A stretch of 64,000 bases of DNA from Chthonomonadaceae bacterium (GTDB taxonomy: Bacteria; Armatimonadota; Chthonomonadetes; Chthonomonadales; Chthonomonadaceae): NCBI GenBank assembly GCA_027450145.1, contig DAIDKH010000002.1:26256-90255 (forward strand), written 5' to 3'. Below are positions 25,736-34,113 of the stretch, in pieces (within the stretch, counting starts at the first letter, position 1; every line of letters begins with the position of its first letter). The translations under genes were made by a program, and so were the position numbers. The notes below the pieces were generated by a model that saw only the letters and a list, made by a program, of their open reading frames with translations, searched no databases and was not told the DNA's origin.

Positions 25736-26797
25736 TCACGAGATTTGAGGCGGATGGAACGACCGTAATTCGGCCAGGCTGGCTGGCGGAACAACCTTGC
25801 CTGATATTATCATGGATTTTAGTGCCTCGAGCTGTTTAAAAACGTCAGCCGGAACATCCTGCTTTGTATACTTCATTGGCGACAAACCTACAGCACCATC
25901 TTTTAAGCCATAAACGTGCGTGCCCGCGTCAAACGTACCATCTTTCACCCGCTTTATTGTGTCTAGCACAGCTGTATCTACATGCTTAACCATGCTGGTT
26001 AGTACACGTCCAGGAGCAAGGTAATCCTGATCCATGTCTACACCAATCGCATAGTATCCACTTCCGCGCGCTTTCGCGGCCTCGATAACACCTAAGCCAG
26101 CTTTTCCGGCTGCTTGATATATGATGTCGTCGCCAGCACTAAATTGCTGCTCTGCCTGACTTCTACCCTTACTCTCATCGTTCCAATCACCGGTGTACGT
26201 GGACGTTACAACAATCTTTGGATCTGCCGTCTCTGCTCCAGCCCGATACCCGGCTTCAAAGCGCTCGATTAGCGGTATACGCTGTCCGCCCACGAACCCG
26301 ATGTGCTTAGTTTTGCTCACTTTCCCTGCCAGATAGCCTGCTAGAAACGATCCTTCTTGTTCCTTGAATACCAACCCCTCACAGTTTGGAAATGGCGGCG
26401 CAGTGTCGTCTACAATGGCAAACTTGACTTTAGGGAAACGCGGAGCAACTTGGTTGAGCGCACCTTCCATGGCATAGCCAACTGCAAATATAATCTTGAA
26501 ATCTTGAGATGCCAATGTTGTCAAGTTGGTCTGATAGTCGCCACTGTTACGCGATTCTACGTACTTGGTAGCACCTGCGGGGAGGCCGAGTTGTTGCTGG
26601 GCCTCATTTAGGCCCTTCACTGCGCCAGCATTGAACGAGTGATCGTCTGGTCCACCGATATCGAGCACCAATGCGGCAAAGCCCCGTTGGGAAGCCGGCG
26701 GGGCACAGCCGGGCAGAACCACAGCAGACACCAAACCTCCGCATGCAGCTAATACAATTTGCCGGCGTGATACTGCGACATCGTTGGACCTGGACAA
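25736..26797 (-). CDS. BMP-family (PnrA-like) substrate-binding lipoprotein
   Basis: A 353-residue exported protein. The N-terminus has a twin-Arg-like SRRQIVLAACGG stretch and a lipobox ending in LPGC. The mature part matches the BMP/PnrA family of ABC transporter binding proteins: ALVLDIGGPDDHSFNAGAVKGL, TKHIGFVGGQRIPLIERFEAGY, DDIIYQAAGKAGLGVIEAAK, GVDMDQDYLAPGRVLTSMVK. Characterised members bind purine nucleosides. No ATPase or permease gene is nearby, so the transporter must be elsewhere. The start is 3 bases after the lipoamide dehydrogenase stop, suggesting cotranscription, an odd pairing. Confidence 0.85.
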   Translation of the reverse strand: MSRSNDVAVSRRQIVLAACGGLVSAVVLPGCAPPASQRGFAALVLDIGGPDDHSFNAGAVKGLNEAQQQLGLPAGATKYVESRNSGDYQTNLTTLASQDFKIIFAVGYAMEGALNQVAPRFPKVKFAIVDDTAPPFPNCEGLVFKEQEGSFLAGYLAGKVSKTKHIGFVGGQRIPLIERFEAGYRAGAETADPKIVVTSTYTGDWNDESKGRSQAEQQFSAGDDIIYQAAGKAGLGVIEAAKARGSGYYAIGVDMDQDYLAPGRVLTSMVKHVDTAVLDTIKRVKDGTFDAGTHVYGLKDGAVGLSPMKYTKQDVPADVFKQLEALKSMIISGKVVPPASLAELRSFHPPQIS

Positions 26798-26800
26798 TCT

Positions 26801-28513
26801 TTATTTCCTTAACTTATGTATCGCATTGCCGTATACATCAAGAGCAGCCTCACCCATCGCTTCTGATAAGGTTGGATGTGCATGGATAGCCGACATTAGC
26901 TCCTCGACTGTGCTCTCCAGTTTAATGGCAATTACTGCCTCATGAATCATCTCAGTCGCCCAGGGGCCACAAATATGCACTCCAAGTACCTCGCCATACT
27001 TGCTTTCAGCCACGATTTTAACGAGGCCGTCCTGCTCGCCCAGGGCCATTGCACGGCCTAGGGGCCGAAACGGGAACCTGCCAGTGATTACGTCGTAACC
27101 CTGTTCACGGGCCTCCGCCTCCGTAAGCCCAACAGACGCAACTTCCGGAGACGTGTAGATCGGGGCAGGAACTGCGCGATAGTCCATTTCCACTTTATGC
27201 CCCATTGCATTCTCTGCCGCAACAATGCCCATGTGCGAACTAAGGTGTGCAAGCAACATTTTGCCTGTTACATCACCAATCGCATATATACCTGGAGCAG
27301 TGGTCTGAAGGTAGTCGTCTACTACAACTCCCCGTCGCGACAGTGGACCGTCGGTAACAGTTTTGACGCCAACAACCTCGAGGCCGAGCCCGTCATGGAA
27401 TGGCTTTCGACCCGCACCGCACAGCACGACATCCACCTCAATTTTATTCACCTTGCCATCGCTGTGCTCCACATGAACAGTTTTGCCAGTGGCGCCATGT
27501 TCCACCTTGGTAACCTTTGCAGAAGTAAGGATATTGATACCTTGCTTCTTAAGCGCCTTCCGGAGTTCTGCCGCAACCTCGGCATCACAGTTGGGAAGTA
27601 TTTCCGGCGCGATTTCAACTACAGTAACCTCACTGCCCAGACCGCGGAACGTGAACCCGAACTCCAGGCCTACGGCACCGGCTCCCATTACCAGCATTCT
27701 GCCCGGGCAGGTCTTGGCTGACACCGCATCATCGCTCGTCCAGATACCGTTGCTACTTGCGCCGCGAGCATCGCCGGCAGCCTGCTCGAGACCGGGAACC
27801 GGAGGAACAATCGGCACGGACCCGGTGGCAATAATGATGTTCTTAGTGGTGATCTCCTCTTTCGAGCCGTCCTCGTGTGTCACTTCAACGCAATTAGGTT
27901 TGGAGATCTTTGCCACACCCACCACGGATCGCACATGGTTACTCTTTAACAGGGCGGAAACACCACCACGAAGGGTTGTTACCACCTTCTGTTTGCGCTC
28001 CATGATTTTGCCAAAGTCGTACCCAACCTCGCCATGCACAAGGACACCTAGAGCATCGGCAGTTTTCACGTGATGCAGCCGCTCCACACTGGATATGAGG
28101 GTTTTAGTCGGAATACAACCCCAGTTTAGGCAGGTGCCACCCCATTCTGTTGCGCTTTTCTCTATGCAAACAACTCGACCGCCGAGCTGAGCGGCACGAA
28201 TTGCACATACGTACCCACCAGGCCCCGAGCCGATCACAACGATGTCGGCATCGAATTCGCCATTAGTAGCCATTTCACTCATTTCCTCAGGTTGGGTGCC
28301 AAGCAGGCGTTCAACAACCATGTCTATTTCGGGATTTGTTAATATAACAGGTTCTTCAGGTGCGAGATCTAGAGCAGGCATCACCGGGCCTGCCGTATTC
28401 GCCTGCAATGACCGGTCATGCTCCAGGGCAGAACTACCGCCCCCAACAGCTGCATCTAGAGACGAAGGAGGAATTACAGGCAGATCACCAGCATTACTTT
28501 TAACTTGTTCCAC
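26801..28513 (-). CDS. lpdA: Dihydrolipoyl dehydrogenase with N-terminal extension
   Basis: The E3 flavoenzyme reoxidises dihydrolipoamide of 2-oxo-acid dehydrogenase or glycine cleavage complexes. FAD-binding DADIVVIGSGPGGYVCAI, the redox disulfide GGTCLNWGCIPTK, a second Rossmann MLVMGAGAVGLEFG, YAIGDVTGKMLLAH and the C-terminal HAHPTLSEAMGEA with the active His are all present. At 570 residues it is about 100 longer than usual. The first 85 residues are acidic and Pro/Ala-rich without a lipoyl Lys motif. GTG 28513 has GGGGAG upstream, so the extension looks genuine, though an internal start at MATNGEFDADIV (about residue 81) is possible. No E1/E2 genes are adjacent. Confidence 0.92.
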   Translation of the reverse strand: MEQVKSNAGDLPVIPPSSLDAAVGGGSSALEHDRSLQANTAGPVMPALDLAPEEPVILTNPEIDMVVERLLGTQPEEMSEMATNGEFDADIVVIGSGPGGYVCAIRAAQLGGRVVCIEKSATEWGGTCLNWGCIPTKTLISSVERLHHVKTADALGVLVHGEVGYDFGKIMERKQKVVTTLRGGVSALLKSNHVRSVVGVAKISKPNCVEVTHEDGSKEEITTKNIIIATGSVPIVPPVPGLEQAAGDARGASSNGIWTSDDAVSAKTCPGRMLVMGAGAVGLEFGFTFRGLGSEVTVVEIAPEILPNCDAEVAAELRKALKKQGINILTSAKVTKVEHGATGKTVHVEHSDGKVNKIEVDVVLCGAGRKPFHDGLGLEVVGVKTVTDGPLSRRGVVVDDYLQTTAPGIYAIGDVTGKMLLAHLSSHMGIVAAENAMGHKVEMDYRAVPAPIYTSPEVASVGLTEAEAREQGYDVITGRFPFRPLGRAMALGEQDGLVKIVAESKYGEVLGVHICGPWATEMIHEAVIAIKLESTVEELMSAIHAHPTLSEAMGEAALDVYGNAIHKLRK

Positions 28514-28765
28514 CGTGACTCCCCATAAAGATTTAACCGGTCGGGAAATTCCGTATGTATACTTGAGTATAGCATAAGCAATTTCGTACGGTCAACGAAG
28601 GAGCTCACAGCACATGCCTGAAGCTCGGCCACCCCTTTGTTCATGCACAGAATGTAGTCGCAGATCGATCGACTTAGCCGTGCTTTCAGCTTAGCAGAAA
28701 TAGACTTTCATGACGGCTTCATCTACGGCCCGATGTTGCTCAGCGATTGGCCCGCGGTTCAGTGG

Positions 28766-28796
28766 AAACGCCTGAACATATTGTGTTCAGGCGTTT
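28766..28796. terminator. 13-bp perfect hairpin
   Basis: AAACGCCTGAACA pairs with TGTTCAGGCGTTT around TATTG. It is A-rich before and T-rich after, so it can end transcription in either direction. It lies downstream of the small membrane gene at 28865 on the minus strand. The rest of the gap 28514-28864 shows no supported gene. Confidence 0.7.
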
Positions 28797-28864
28797 CAAT
28801 CGGTACCAATGCACACTTGTCACAATGCCACTTACGATAGGGTATTTTTGCAGCCTGGGCTGTG

Positions 28865-29098
28865 TTATCGATGCAGCAATGCGAGAGCAAGTATTCTGTA
28901 GATTGCGAGACCAACTACAGTGAAAAGGTAGACGCGCAGTACAAAAAGTGTGCATTTCATACTTTTGCTCATTTTCATAAGTCCGAGGCCATCGCCATTA
29001 CGTTTGTGTTCAGGCAGGTCATCAAGTGGGTGAATAACCACCACGCCGGCTACTTCACAACCATTAGATTCTGTAGAGATAGGTTTCAATTTCTCCAT
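28865..29098 (-). CDS. Small single-pass membrane protein behind the Mg transporter
   Basis: A 77-residue protein with a polar N-terminal half and one C-terminal helix (CTLFVLRVYLFTVVGLAIYRILALAL). GGAGATG lies shortly before ATG 29098. It begins 30 bases after the transporter stop on the same strand, so it is likely in the same magnesium-controlled transcript. No family is recognised; an accessory or regulatory subunit of the transporter is possible. Confidence 0.55.
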   Translation of the reverse strand: MEKLKPISTESNGCEVAGVVVIHPLDDLPEHKRNGDGLGLMKMSKSMKCTLFVLRVYLFTVVGLAIYRILALALLHR

Positions 29099-29128
29099 TA
29101 TTTCATCTCCATTACACTTGACAGGGTA

Positions 29129-30451
29129 TTAAGCCGTGTGCAAAACGGATGGCACGAGTTGTTGGACCGCAAGAACCAAAGACAACAGGAACAGCACTCC
29201 TATAACAACCCAGTTTATGACATTGTTCCACGGTCGGTTAACCAAATCGTCACCAAGAAGTTCGCGATCGTTCAGCAAGAGTTGTAGAAACACGATGGCA
29301 GATGGAAGCATCAAACCAGCGAGTACCTGTACACCAATAATCACCATTTGCAATGGTGCTCGAGGGATCAACACGACGACTGCTGCAGCGAACGTTCCAA
29401 CACCATAAACAACATAGAAACCCTTCGCTTCGCGAAATGGCATTTGCAGACTGTGCGGCCAATGTCGGACCTCCGCGACGGCCCAGGAACTTGCAAGCGA
29501 TATCGCGGTGCCGCCCAGTACGGATGCATTCACCATAAACAGGAGCACGCCAACTTGAACCCAGTACCCGCAAATTGGGCCAAGTAAACCGGCCATTTGG
29601 GCAGGATCGGTGAACGGCAGGTGGCGCACATAGAGTACATTGCCAACGCAAATCATTCCACCCGCCACAGCAACGGTGAACACTGAACCTATAAAGGTAT
29701 CAATACGCGCGTTCTTGAGATCCGAAAACCTTAGGCGCTTGTCTGCAACAGCGCTCTGCTGAAAAAACAGCTGCCACGGCGCAATTGTCGTACCAACGAT
29801 GGCAACAATCATCATGACAAGGCTCGGCGTCCACCCGTGGGGCCCCGCATTGGGAACAATCAAGTTGTATGCAACTTGGCGCGGCGATGGTCGGGTGGCT
29901 GCGGCCATTAACAACCAGAAAGCATCAAGAACACACAGACCAATTGTGAATCGCTCCCACCTTCGGTAGCTGCCGGTAAGCACGATTAATATCAGCCCAA
30001 GGGCGGAGAGTGGCACCGTTAATATCGGTGATAAACCCATCTGCCGTGCCGCAAGGGCTATGCCTGCAAACTCTGTCACCAGTGTCAGAAAATTGACAAC
30101 AAGCAAATCGAGAAGTGAGAACACGCCCCACCAAGGACCAAACCGCCTGTAGATCATGGCCGCGTGCCCCTCACCGGTTGCTATTCCTAAGCGCGCTACC
30201 ATCTCCTGCATGAAGTAGCACACTGGCAGCAGCAGCAACATCAGCCAGAGCAAGTGCAAGCCATATTGGGCACCAGCCTGTGTATATGTAGAAACTGCGC
30301 CCGCGTCATTGTCTGCCTCCATCACAATTAATCCGGGACCAACCACCATGAGCAGCAGCATAACGCGTTGATGCCATTTTGACTTTGCTACGGCGTGCTG
30401 CTTCGGCAGCATTTCCGGCGCTGAGGTTACCGGTGGCAGTGAATTGTTCAT
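29129..30451 (-). CDS. Nramp-related transporter, likely Mg2+ (NRMT type)
   Basis: A 440-residue Nramp-fold protein with about 11 transmembrane helices. I start at ATG 30451 because AGGAGG lies 5 bases upstream; an upstream in-frame start at 30481 lacks this. Helix 1 has GPGLIVMEADNDAGAVSTY, where classical Nramp has DPGN. Helix 6 reads VGTTIAPWQLFFQQS, where classical Nramp has an MPH motif: the Met that selects transition metals is Ala here. These changes, and QEMVARLGIATGEGHA, fit the NRMT clade shown to carry Mg2+. The M-box riboswitch upstream on the same strand independently points to magnesium. Mn2+ or Fe2+ transport remains the alternative. Confidence 0.85.
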   Translation of the reverse strand: MNNSLPPVTSAPEMLPKQHAVAKSKWHQRVMLLLMVVGPGLIVMEADNDAGAVSTYTQAGAQYGLHLLWLMLLLLPVCYFMQEMVARLGIATGEGHAAMIYRRFGPWWGVFSLLDLLVVNFLTLVTEFAGIALAARQMGLSPILTVPLSALGLILIVLTGSYRRWERFTIGLCVLDAFWLLMAAATRPSPRQVAYNLIVPNAGPHGWTPSLVMMIVAIVGTTIAPWQLFFQQSAVADKRLRFSDLKNARIDTFIGSVFTVAVAGGMICVGNVLYVRHLPFTDPAQMAGLLGPICGYWVQVGVLLFMVNASVLGGTAISLASSWAVAEVRHWPHSLQMPFREAKGFYVVYGVGTFAAAVVVLIPRAPLQMVIIGVQVLAGLMLPSAIVFLQLLLNDRELLGDDLVNRPWNNVINWVVIGVLFLLSLVLAVQQLVPSVLHTA

Positions 30452-30735
30452 GACACCCTCCTGCAAAGGATGCCGCGGCACGGTATTCCGCTCTCGAGAT
30501 TGCGTTCTTTAGCGATCACGGCGAGGGATTCAAAAGGGCGCGTAGCGCCGTATTGCGTACCTAATCCTTGCAGTTGAGAGTCATGACAGCGCATAAAGCT
30601 GGCAATCTCAGGATTGGGGAAGAACTCGGCAGATCCATTAGCACAAACGGCATCGCCCCTATCCACATGGTCGTCACACCGCCACTTCGCACCTAGCAGC
30701 CCGGAAGCACCAACCGTCCAAACTAGTCTTAACAT
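30448..30735 (-). CDS. 95-residue protein overlapping the Mg transporter
   Basis: This frame has AGGGGG 7 bases before ATG 30735 and ends in TGA that overlaps the transporter's ATG (ATGA), a typical translational-coupling joint. It has four Cys and two His (KWRCDDHVDRGDAVC, SFMRCHDSQ), possibly metal-binding, and no membrane helix beyond a weak N-terminal one (WTVGASGLLG). No family is recognised. It lies between the M-box and the transporter, so it would be expressed under magnesium control. It could be a chance frame, but the ribosome site and the overlap argue for a gene. Confidence 0.45.
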   Translation of the reverse strand: MLRLVWTVGASGLLGAKWRCDDHVDRGDAVCANGSAEFFPNPEIASFMRCHDSQLQGLGTQYGATRPFESLAVIAKERNLESGIPCRGILCRRVS

Positions 30736-31078
30736 GATAGGCCCCCTAAACGTCTAATCACCGACGCTAATCAGTGATACACTTGGCAAAAGCTGAAGTA
30801 ATCACACCGTAACTTAATTAGCGGATGGCAGCTACAGGCATGATTTTTGAAGGGTGGCTACCTGGAGGATATCGAGTTGATGATGAAGATAATTACAGGC
30901 CCCACGCCTCAGTGTCGACGCCGTGACATGAGAACGCAGGACGATTGTCAAATGGAGGGACTATCGCTAACAAACTTTCTGTCACGGCAATTTTGAAATG
31001 CCTCCGCAACTAGGAGGCTCGGTACTCTGATCCATCATTTTCTCCTTAACTGGCGAGTTCTAGCGGGCACGCAAATAG

Positions 31079-31115
31079 AAATGCCCAACCCCTACAAGTA
31101 AAGGATTGGGCATTT
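31079..31115 (-). terminator. Intrinsic terminator of the M-box leader
   Basis: On the minus strand AAATGCCCAA pairs with TTGGGCATTT (10 bp, 17-base loop), followed by TTTCTATTTG. It is about 40 bases past the M-box, the right place for the riboswitch expression platform. Confidence 0.75.
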
Positions 31116-31156
31116 AAAGACAAAGCAGCCTCAGAAGGTGCAGATCTAAACGCTTT

Positions 31157-31330
31157 CCTCACTCGTCTGAGCTTAAGCACCACGCACCGTAAGAGGCATA
31201 AGCCTCAGCCACATTAGGTTGACCCTTATGTCGGGAAGACCTGCTTCACCAGTAACACGCGTCTCTAGACGGTGCACGGCAGTGGCATGTGTGAACGTGG
31301 TAACCTCGCCTACCGAGGAACGAATTATTA
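31157..31330 (-). promoter_or_regulatory. M-box (ykoK leader) magnesium riboswitch
   Basis: The minus-strand RNA carries the conserved blocks of the M-box in order: AATTCGTT with GGTAGGCGAGG at the 5' side, CCACTGCCG, AGAGACGC, GACATAAGGG, TAATGTGGCTGAGGCTTATG, and GTGCTTAAGCTCAGACGA at the 3' end. These correspond to the B. subtilis ykoK leader blocks GTTAGGTGAGG, GCTGCTGCC, AAAGACGC, GACATAAGG, TAATGCAGCTGGATGCTT and GTGCTAAAGCTC. M-boxes fold when Mg2+ is high and switch off downstream transport genes. Here a terminator follows, then the 95-residue frame and the Nramp-related transporter. The alignment was made by eye. Confidence 0.85.
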
Positions 31331-31436
31331 AGTTATGTAGCGCAATTAGTGCGTCAACCTGAGTATTATACCATCAGTTGAACTTAAACACAAGGCTGTC
31401 GAGGATCCAACTCACTAGGGAATAGGTAAAAGTGTT

Positions 31437-32453
31437 ATGAAAGCGGTATCCATAAATTCAGTAAGAGACGCGCAGATAATCGAACTGCCTATGCCCATTT
31501 GTAGAGGAAACTACGCGCTTATTCAAATACTTGCCGCACCAATGTGCACTGAAGTTAGCGAGTGGATAAATGGCATGCCCACGACGGTGCTGGGGCATGA
31601 AGCAGCCGGCGAAATTGTCGAAGCACCGGCTTTCTCGCGTTTCCGCAAAGGCGACCGCGTCGTAGTGATGCCACAAAACGGGTGTGGATCCTGTGACCTT
31701 TGCCTTGCAGGTGAGCATATTCGTTGCCAATCACAGCGTGATCCGCTAAAGGAGACTGGCTCTTTAACCGGTAGGGCAACGTTCGCGCAGTATTGTATTC
31801 AGCAAGACTGGTTGTTATTTCCCGTTCCACAGGATATCCCAGTTATTCACGCATCAATGGCGTGCTGTGGTTTAGGTCCAACATTCAATGCGGTGAGGCA
31901 GATGAATGTGATGCCTGGTGACTGGCTATTAATTTCGGGCCTGGGTGCAGTGGGGTTAGGCGGTGTTATTAACGGTGTACTGAATGGAGCTAGAGTTATT
32001 GGCTTGGAGACGAATCCATGGCGGGCAAATCTTGCAATGAAACTTGGTGCGGAAGCCGTCATTGATCCTAAATCCCCCACTGCCTTGGAGGAAGTATTAT
32101 CACTAACTGATGGCCGTGGAGCCGACAAGGCCATAGAGGCCAGCAGTGCAAGTATGGCTCCAGCCTTCCTACTGGAGACGACGCGCATCAATGGCCAGAT
32201 CACGACTGTCGGCTGGGGCGGTCCGGTAAACGCTGGCGATGTTCTCCGACGAGGAATCACCTTGCGAGGGGCTTGGCACTGGAACCACCTTAGAGATGGG
32301 GGCGCGATGCGTTCCACACTGCGAAGAGCTGCGGATTTACTCGATACATTCATCACGCACACATTTGCCCTGACGGACGTTGAGGAGGCCTGGGCGCTTC
32401 AGGAAAGTGCACAATGTGGGAAAGTCGTGCTGCTTCCTTGGGACGATGCGTAA
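31437..32453 (+). CDS. Zinc-dependent alcohol/polyol dehydrogenase (MDR family)
   Basis: A 338-residue medium-chain dehydrogenase. The catalytic-zinc residues lie in APMCTEVSEW and TVLGHEAAG, and the structural zinc in GCGSCDLCLAGEHIRC. The NAD-binding segment reads LLISGLGAVGLGG, and GLETNPWRANLAMKLGAEAVID follows as usual. Substrate cannot be told; sugar alcohols or threonine-type substrates are common in the family. It is divergent from the M-box with about 100 bases between, and is monocistronic. Confidence 0.85.
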   Translation: MKAVSINSVRDAQIIELPMPICRGNYALIQILAAPMCTEVSEWINGMPTTVLGHEAAGEIVEAPAFSRFRKGDRVVVMPQNGCGSCDLCLAGEHIRCQSQRDPLKETGSLTGRATFAQYCIQQDWLLFPVPQDIPVIHASMACCGLGPTFNAVRQMNVMPGDWLLISGLGAVGLGGVINGVLNGARVIGLETNPWRANLAMKLGAEAVIDPKSPTALEEVLSLTDGRGADKAIEASSASMAPAFLLETTRINGQITTVGWGGPVNAGDVLRRGITLRGAWHWNHLRDGGAMRSTLRRAADLLDTFITHTFALTDVEEAWALQESAQCGKVVLLPWDDA

Positions 32454-32665
32454 ATGGTAGATTGTAAAATAAGTGCGATCTCCGTTGGTGAAGTGTCACT
32501 TGCCAGTCACCTGTTCGTATTACCGTTCGGTGAGTGCAAGCAACCTAAAAAGCAAGCGGCTCTAGCTGTAGGTCCTATGGGGAAAGCCCCTGGGCATCAT
32601 GGAATTCGTTGCGATACAGTGAACGGCGTCTAAGGGCGAGGTAATTCAATGGCTCAGCGGAAGCA

Positions 32666-33799
32666 ATGGTGAACTTTTATCGACTACAGAAACTGTTACT
32701 GCGCCCGATCAGGGCTGGATTGATCGCGGCGCTTTCTGCGCTTGCAGTGATTGCCTCGCCTCAAGTAACGATTGCACAGGCAATTATTCCTGAATCAAAG
32801 CTCAGTCTAAATATAGTGAGCCAAGCGCAGAGCAGGATTGGTAAACTCGTCCGTGACGGTTCAGACGTCGGTTTCATCGACGCAGTCCTAAATGCAGCAG
32901 GCGCTCAAACGGGATTTAAAGATTATCCAACGGTTGGTGACCACGTTTGGGGTGTCTATTTAGGTAAAATGACACACAAGGGGCACGGCGTGCTAACAAC
33001 TCTGGAAGCTCCAGCTTACGACTGGCGTCCTGGTCGTGGGCTGTTGTGTCATCCTGGCGATATACTGCAATTTGCAAATGTTCACGTTCAGTCGGCCACT
33101 CGCGAGGTTAACTACCTTCTCAGCAATATCGCTGCCGTAGTGACCGCGGTAAGCCCGCACGGACGATATTGCCGATTCGTAACACAAGTCTCTTCCTCTA
33201 CGCCCCGAGCAGCGCAACTTGGAATATATATGCCCAGCCTGAAGGCCGGGACTATACGCGCATTTCGACCCGTAAACTCGCGTACTGCAAAAATCACGAG
33301 AGAGAGCAACCTGAATGGTAAGCTGCTGCAGTTTTGCATTCATCATTTAGGATCTCAGGTGAATGATGGACAGTGCGCTATGTTGGTTGAGACTGGGTTG
33401 GAAAAGATCGGTGCGGCCACAGGTTTTAGAGATTATCCCACACGCGGCGATTACGTTTGGGGTGCACTCATTGCCACGATTTCTGCACACCACGGCAAGA
33501 TCACCATCAGCGTGCCTGCCTCGCGCGCTTCGCTAGTGAAAAATCTTAGCGAGGTCTTTGAGCCAGGGAATATACTCCAGCTGCACGGCGTGCACATCGC
33601 GGCTACTACTGCAGACGAATTAGTGGGTGAAGACGCAGACCACCACACGGCAGTTGTTTCGGGCTTCTCAGACCAGGATGATGTGGTACATGTGCTGGAG
33701 CAGAATTCTAACGGCAAGTTATATGTTACTCGTGGAACGTACAATATTTCAGGAATGATAACCGGAACAATTCGGGTGTACCAACCACTGCCTAAGTAA
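32666..33799 (+). CDS. Exported tandem-domain putative cysteine peptidase
   Basis: A 377-residue protein with a signal peptide (LIAALSALAVIASPQVTIAQA). Two related modules of about 165 residues follow. Each has a GxxTGFxDYPTxGDxVWG motif, a PGxILQxxxVHI/V motif and an end xTGTIRVYQPL or AGTIRAFRPV. The second module has DGQCAMLVE with a Cys and EDADHHTAVVSGF with a His, the order of a CHAP/NlpC-like papain fold, plus VLEQNSNGKLYV. In the first module the Cys site is DGSDVGFID and the His site is NYLLSNIAAVV, so it lacks both residues. It looks like an active domain behind an inactive copy that may bind substrate. Confidence 0.65.
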   Translation: MVNFYRLQKLLLRPIRAGLIAALSALAVIASPQVTIAQAIIPESKLSLNIVSQAQSRIGKLVRDGSDVGFIDAVLNAAGAQTGFKDYPTVGDHVWGVYLGKMTHKGHGVLTTLEAPAYDWRPGRGLLCHPGDILQFANVHVQSATREVNYLLSNIAAVVTAVSPHGRYCRFVTQVSSSTPRAAQLGIYMPSLKAGTIRAFRPVNSRTAKITRESNLNGKLLQFCIHHLGSQVNDGQCAMLVETGLEKIGAATGFRDYPTRGDYVWGALIATISAHHGKITISVPASRASLVKNLSEVFEPGNILQLHGVHIAATTADELVGEDADHHTAVVSGFSDQDDVVHVLEQNSNGKLYVTRGTYNISGMITGTIRVYQPLPK

Positions 33800-34014
33800 C
33801 TGCCCCAGGGTATTAAGGCGGCTTAAAGGCACCTAACAAGCAAGCAAGTTAGCACTATTGTCGTATCAGCACAGAAACGCAACCGCAAATCGTGAAGCGC
33901 AATCTATTTGGGTCCGTCCCACATTTCATTCACCAAATCAGATTTCGCTACGTGGCAATTCATCCTCCATCGTGCTGATTTTGTGGCACTAGTCGCATAG
34001 CATGCGAATGTTTG

Positions 34015-34044
34015 TTGACCTTAAGCGTCGCATAGTGCTAGAAT
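34015..34044 (+). promoter_or_regulatory. Sigma-70-type promoter of gap
   Basis: TTGACC and TAGAAT are separated by 18 bases, about 70 bases before the gap start. This is the clearest -35/-10 pair seen in the window and would serve the glycolytic run. The remainder of 33800-34113 shows no gene. Confidence 0.65.
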
Positions 34045-34113
34045 GCAGTGGATGTAAGAGAAAGAATACAATGCACCTGCATTTTATTGAATTTCCAATG
34101 GAGGATACCTGTC

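Noticed and set aside
25736-26797. A complete nucleoside ABC transporter
   Set aside because: Only the binding lipoprotein is present; no ATPase or permease gene lies on either side.
28862-29287. 141-residue plus-strand frame opposite the Mg transporter end
   Set aside because: It is antisense to two better supported minus-strand genes and lacks a ribosome site.
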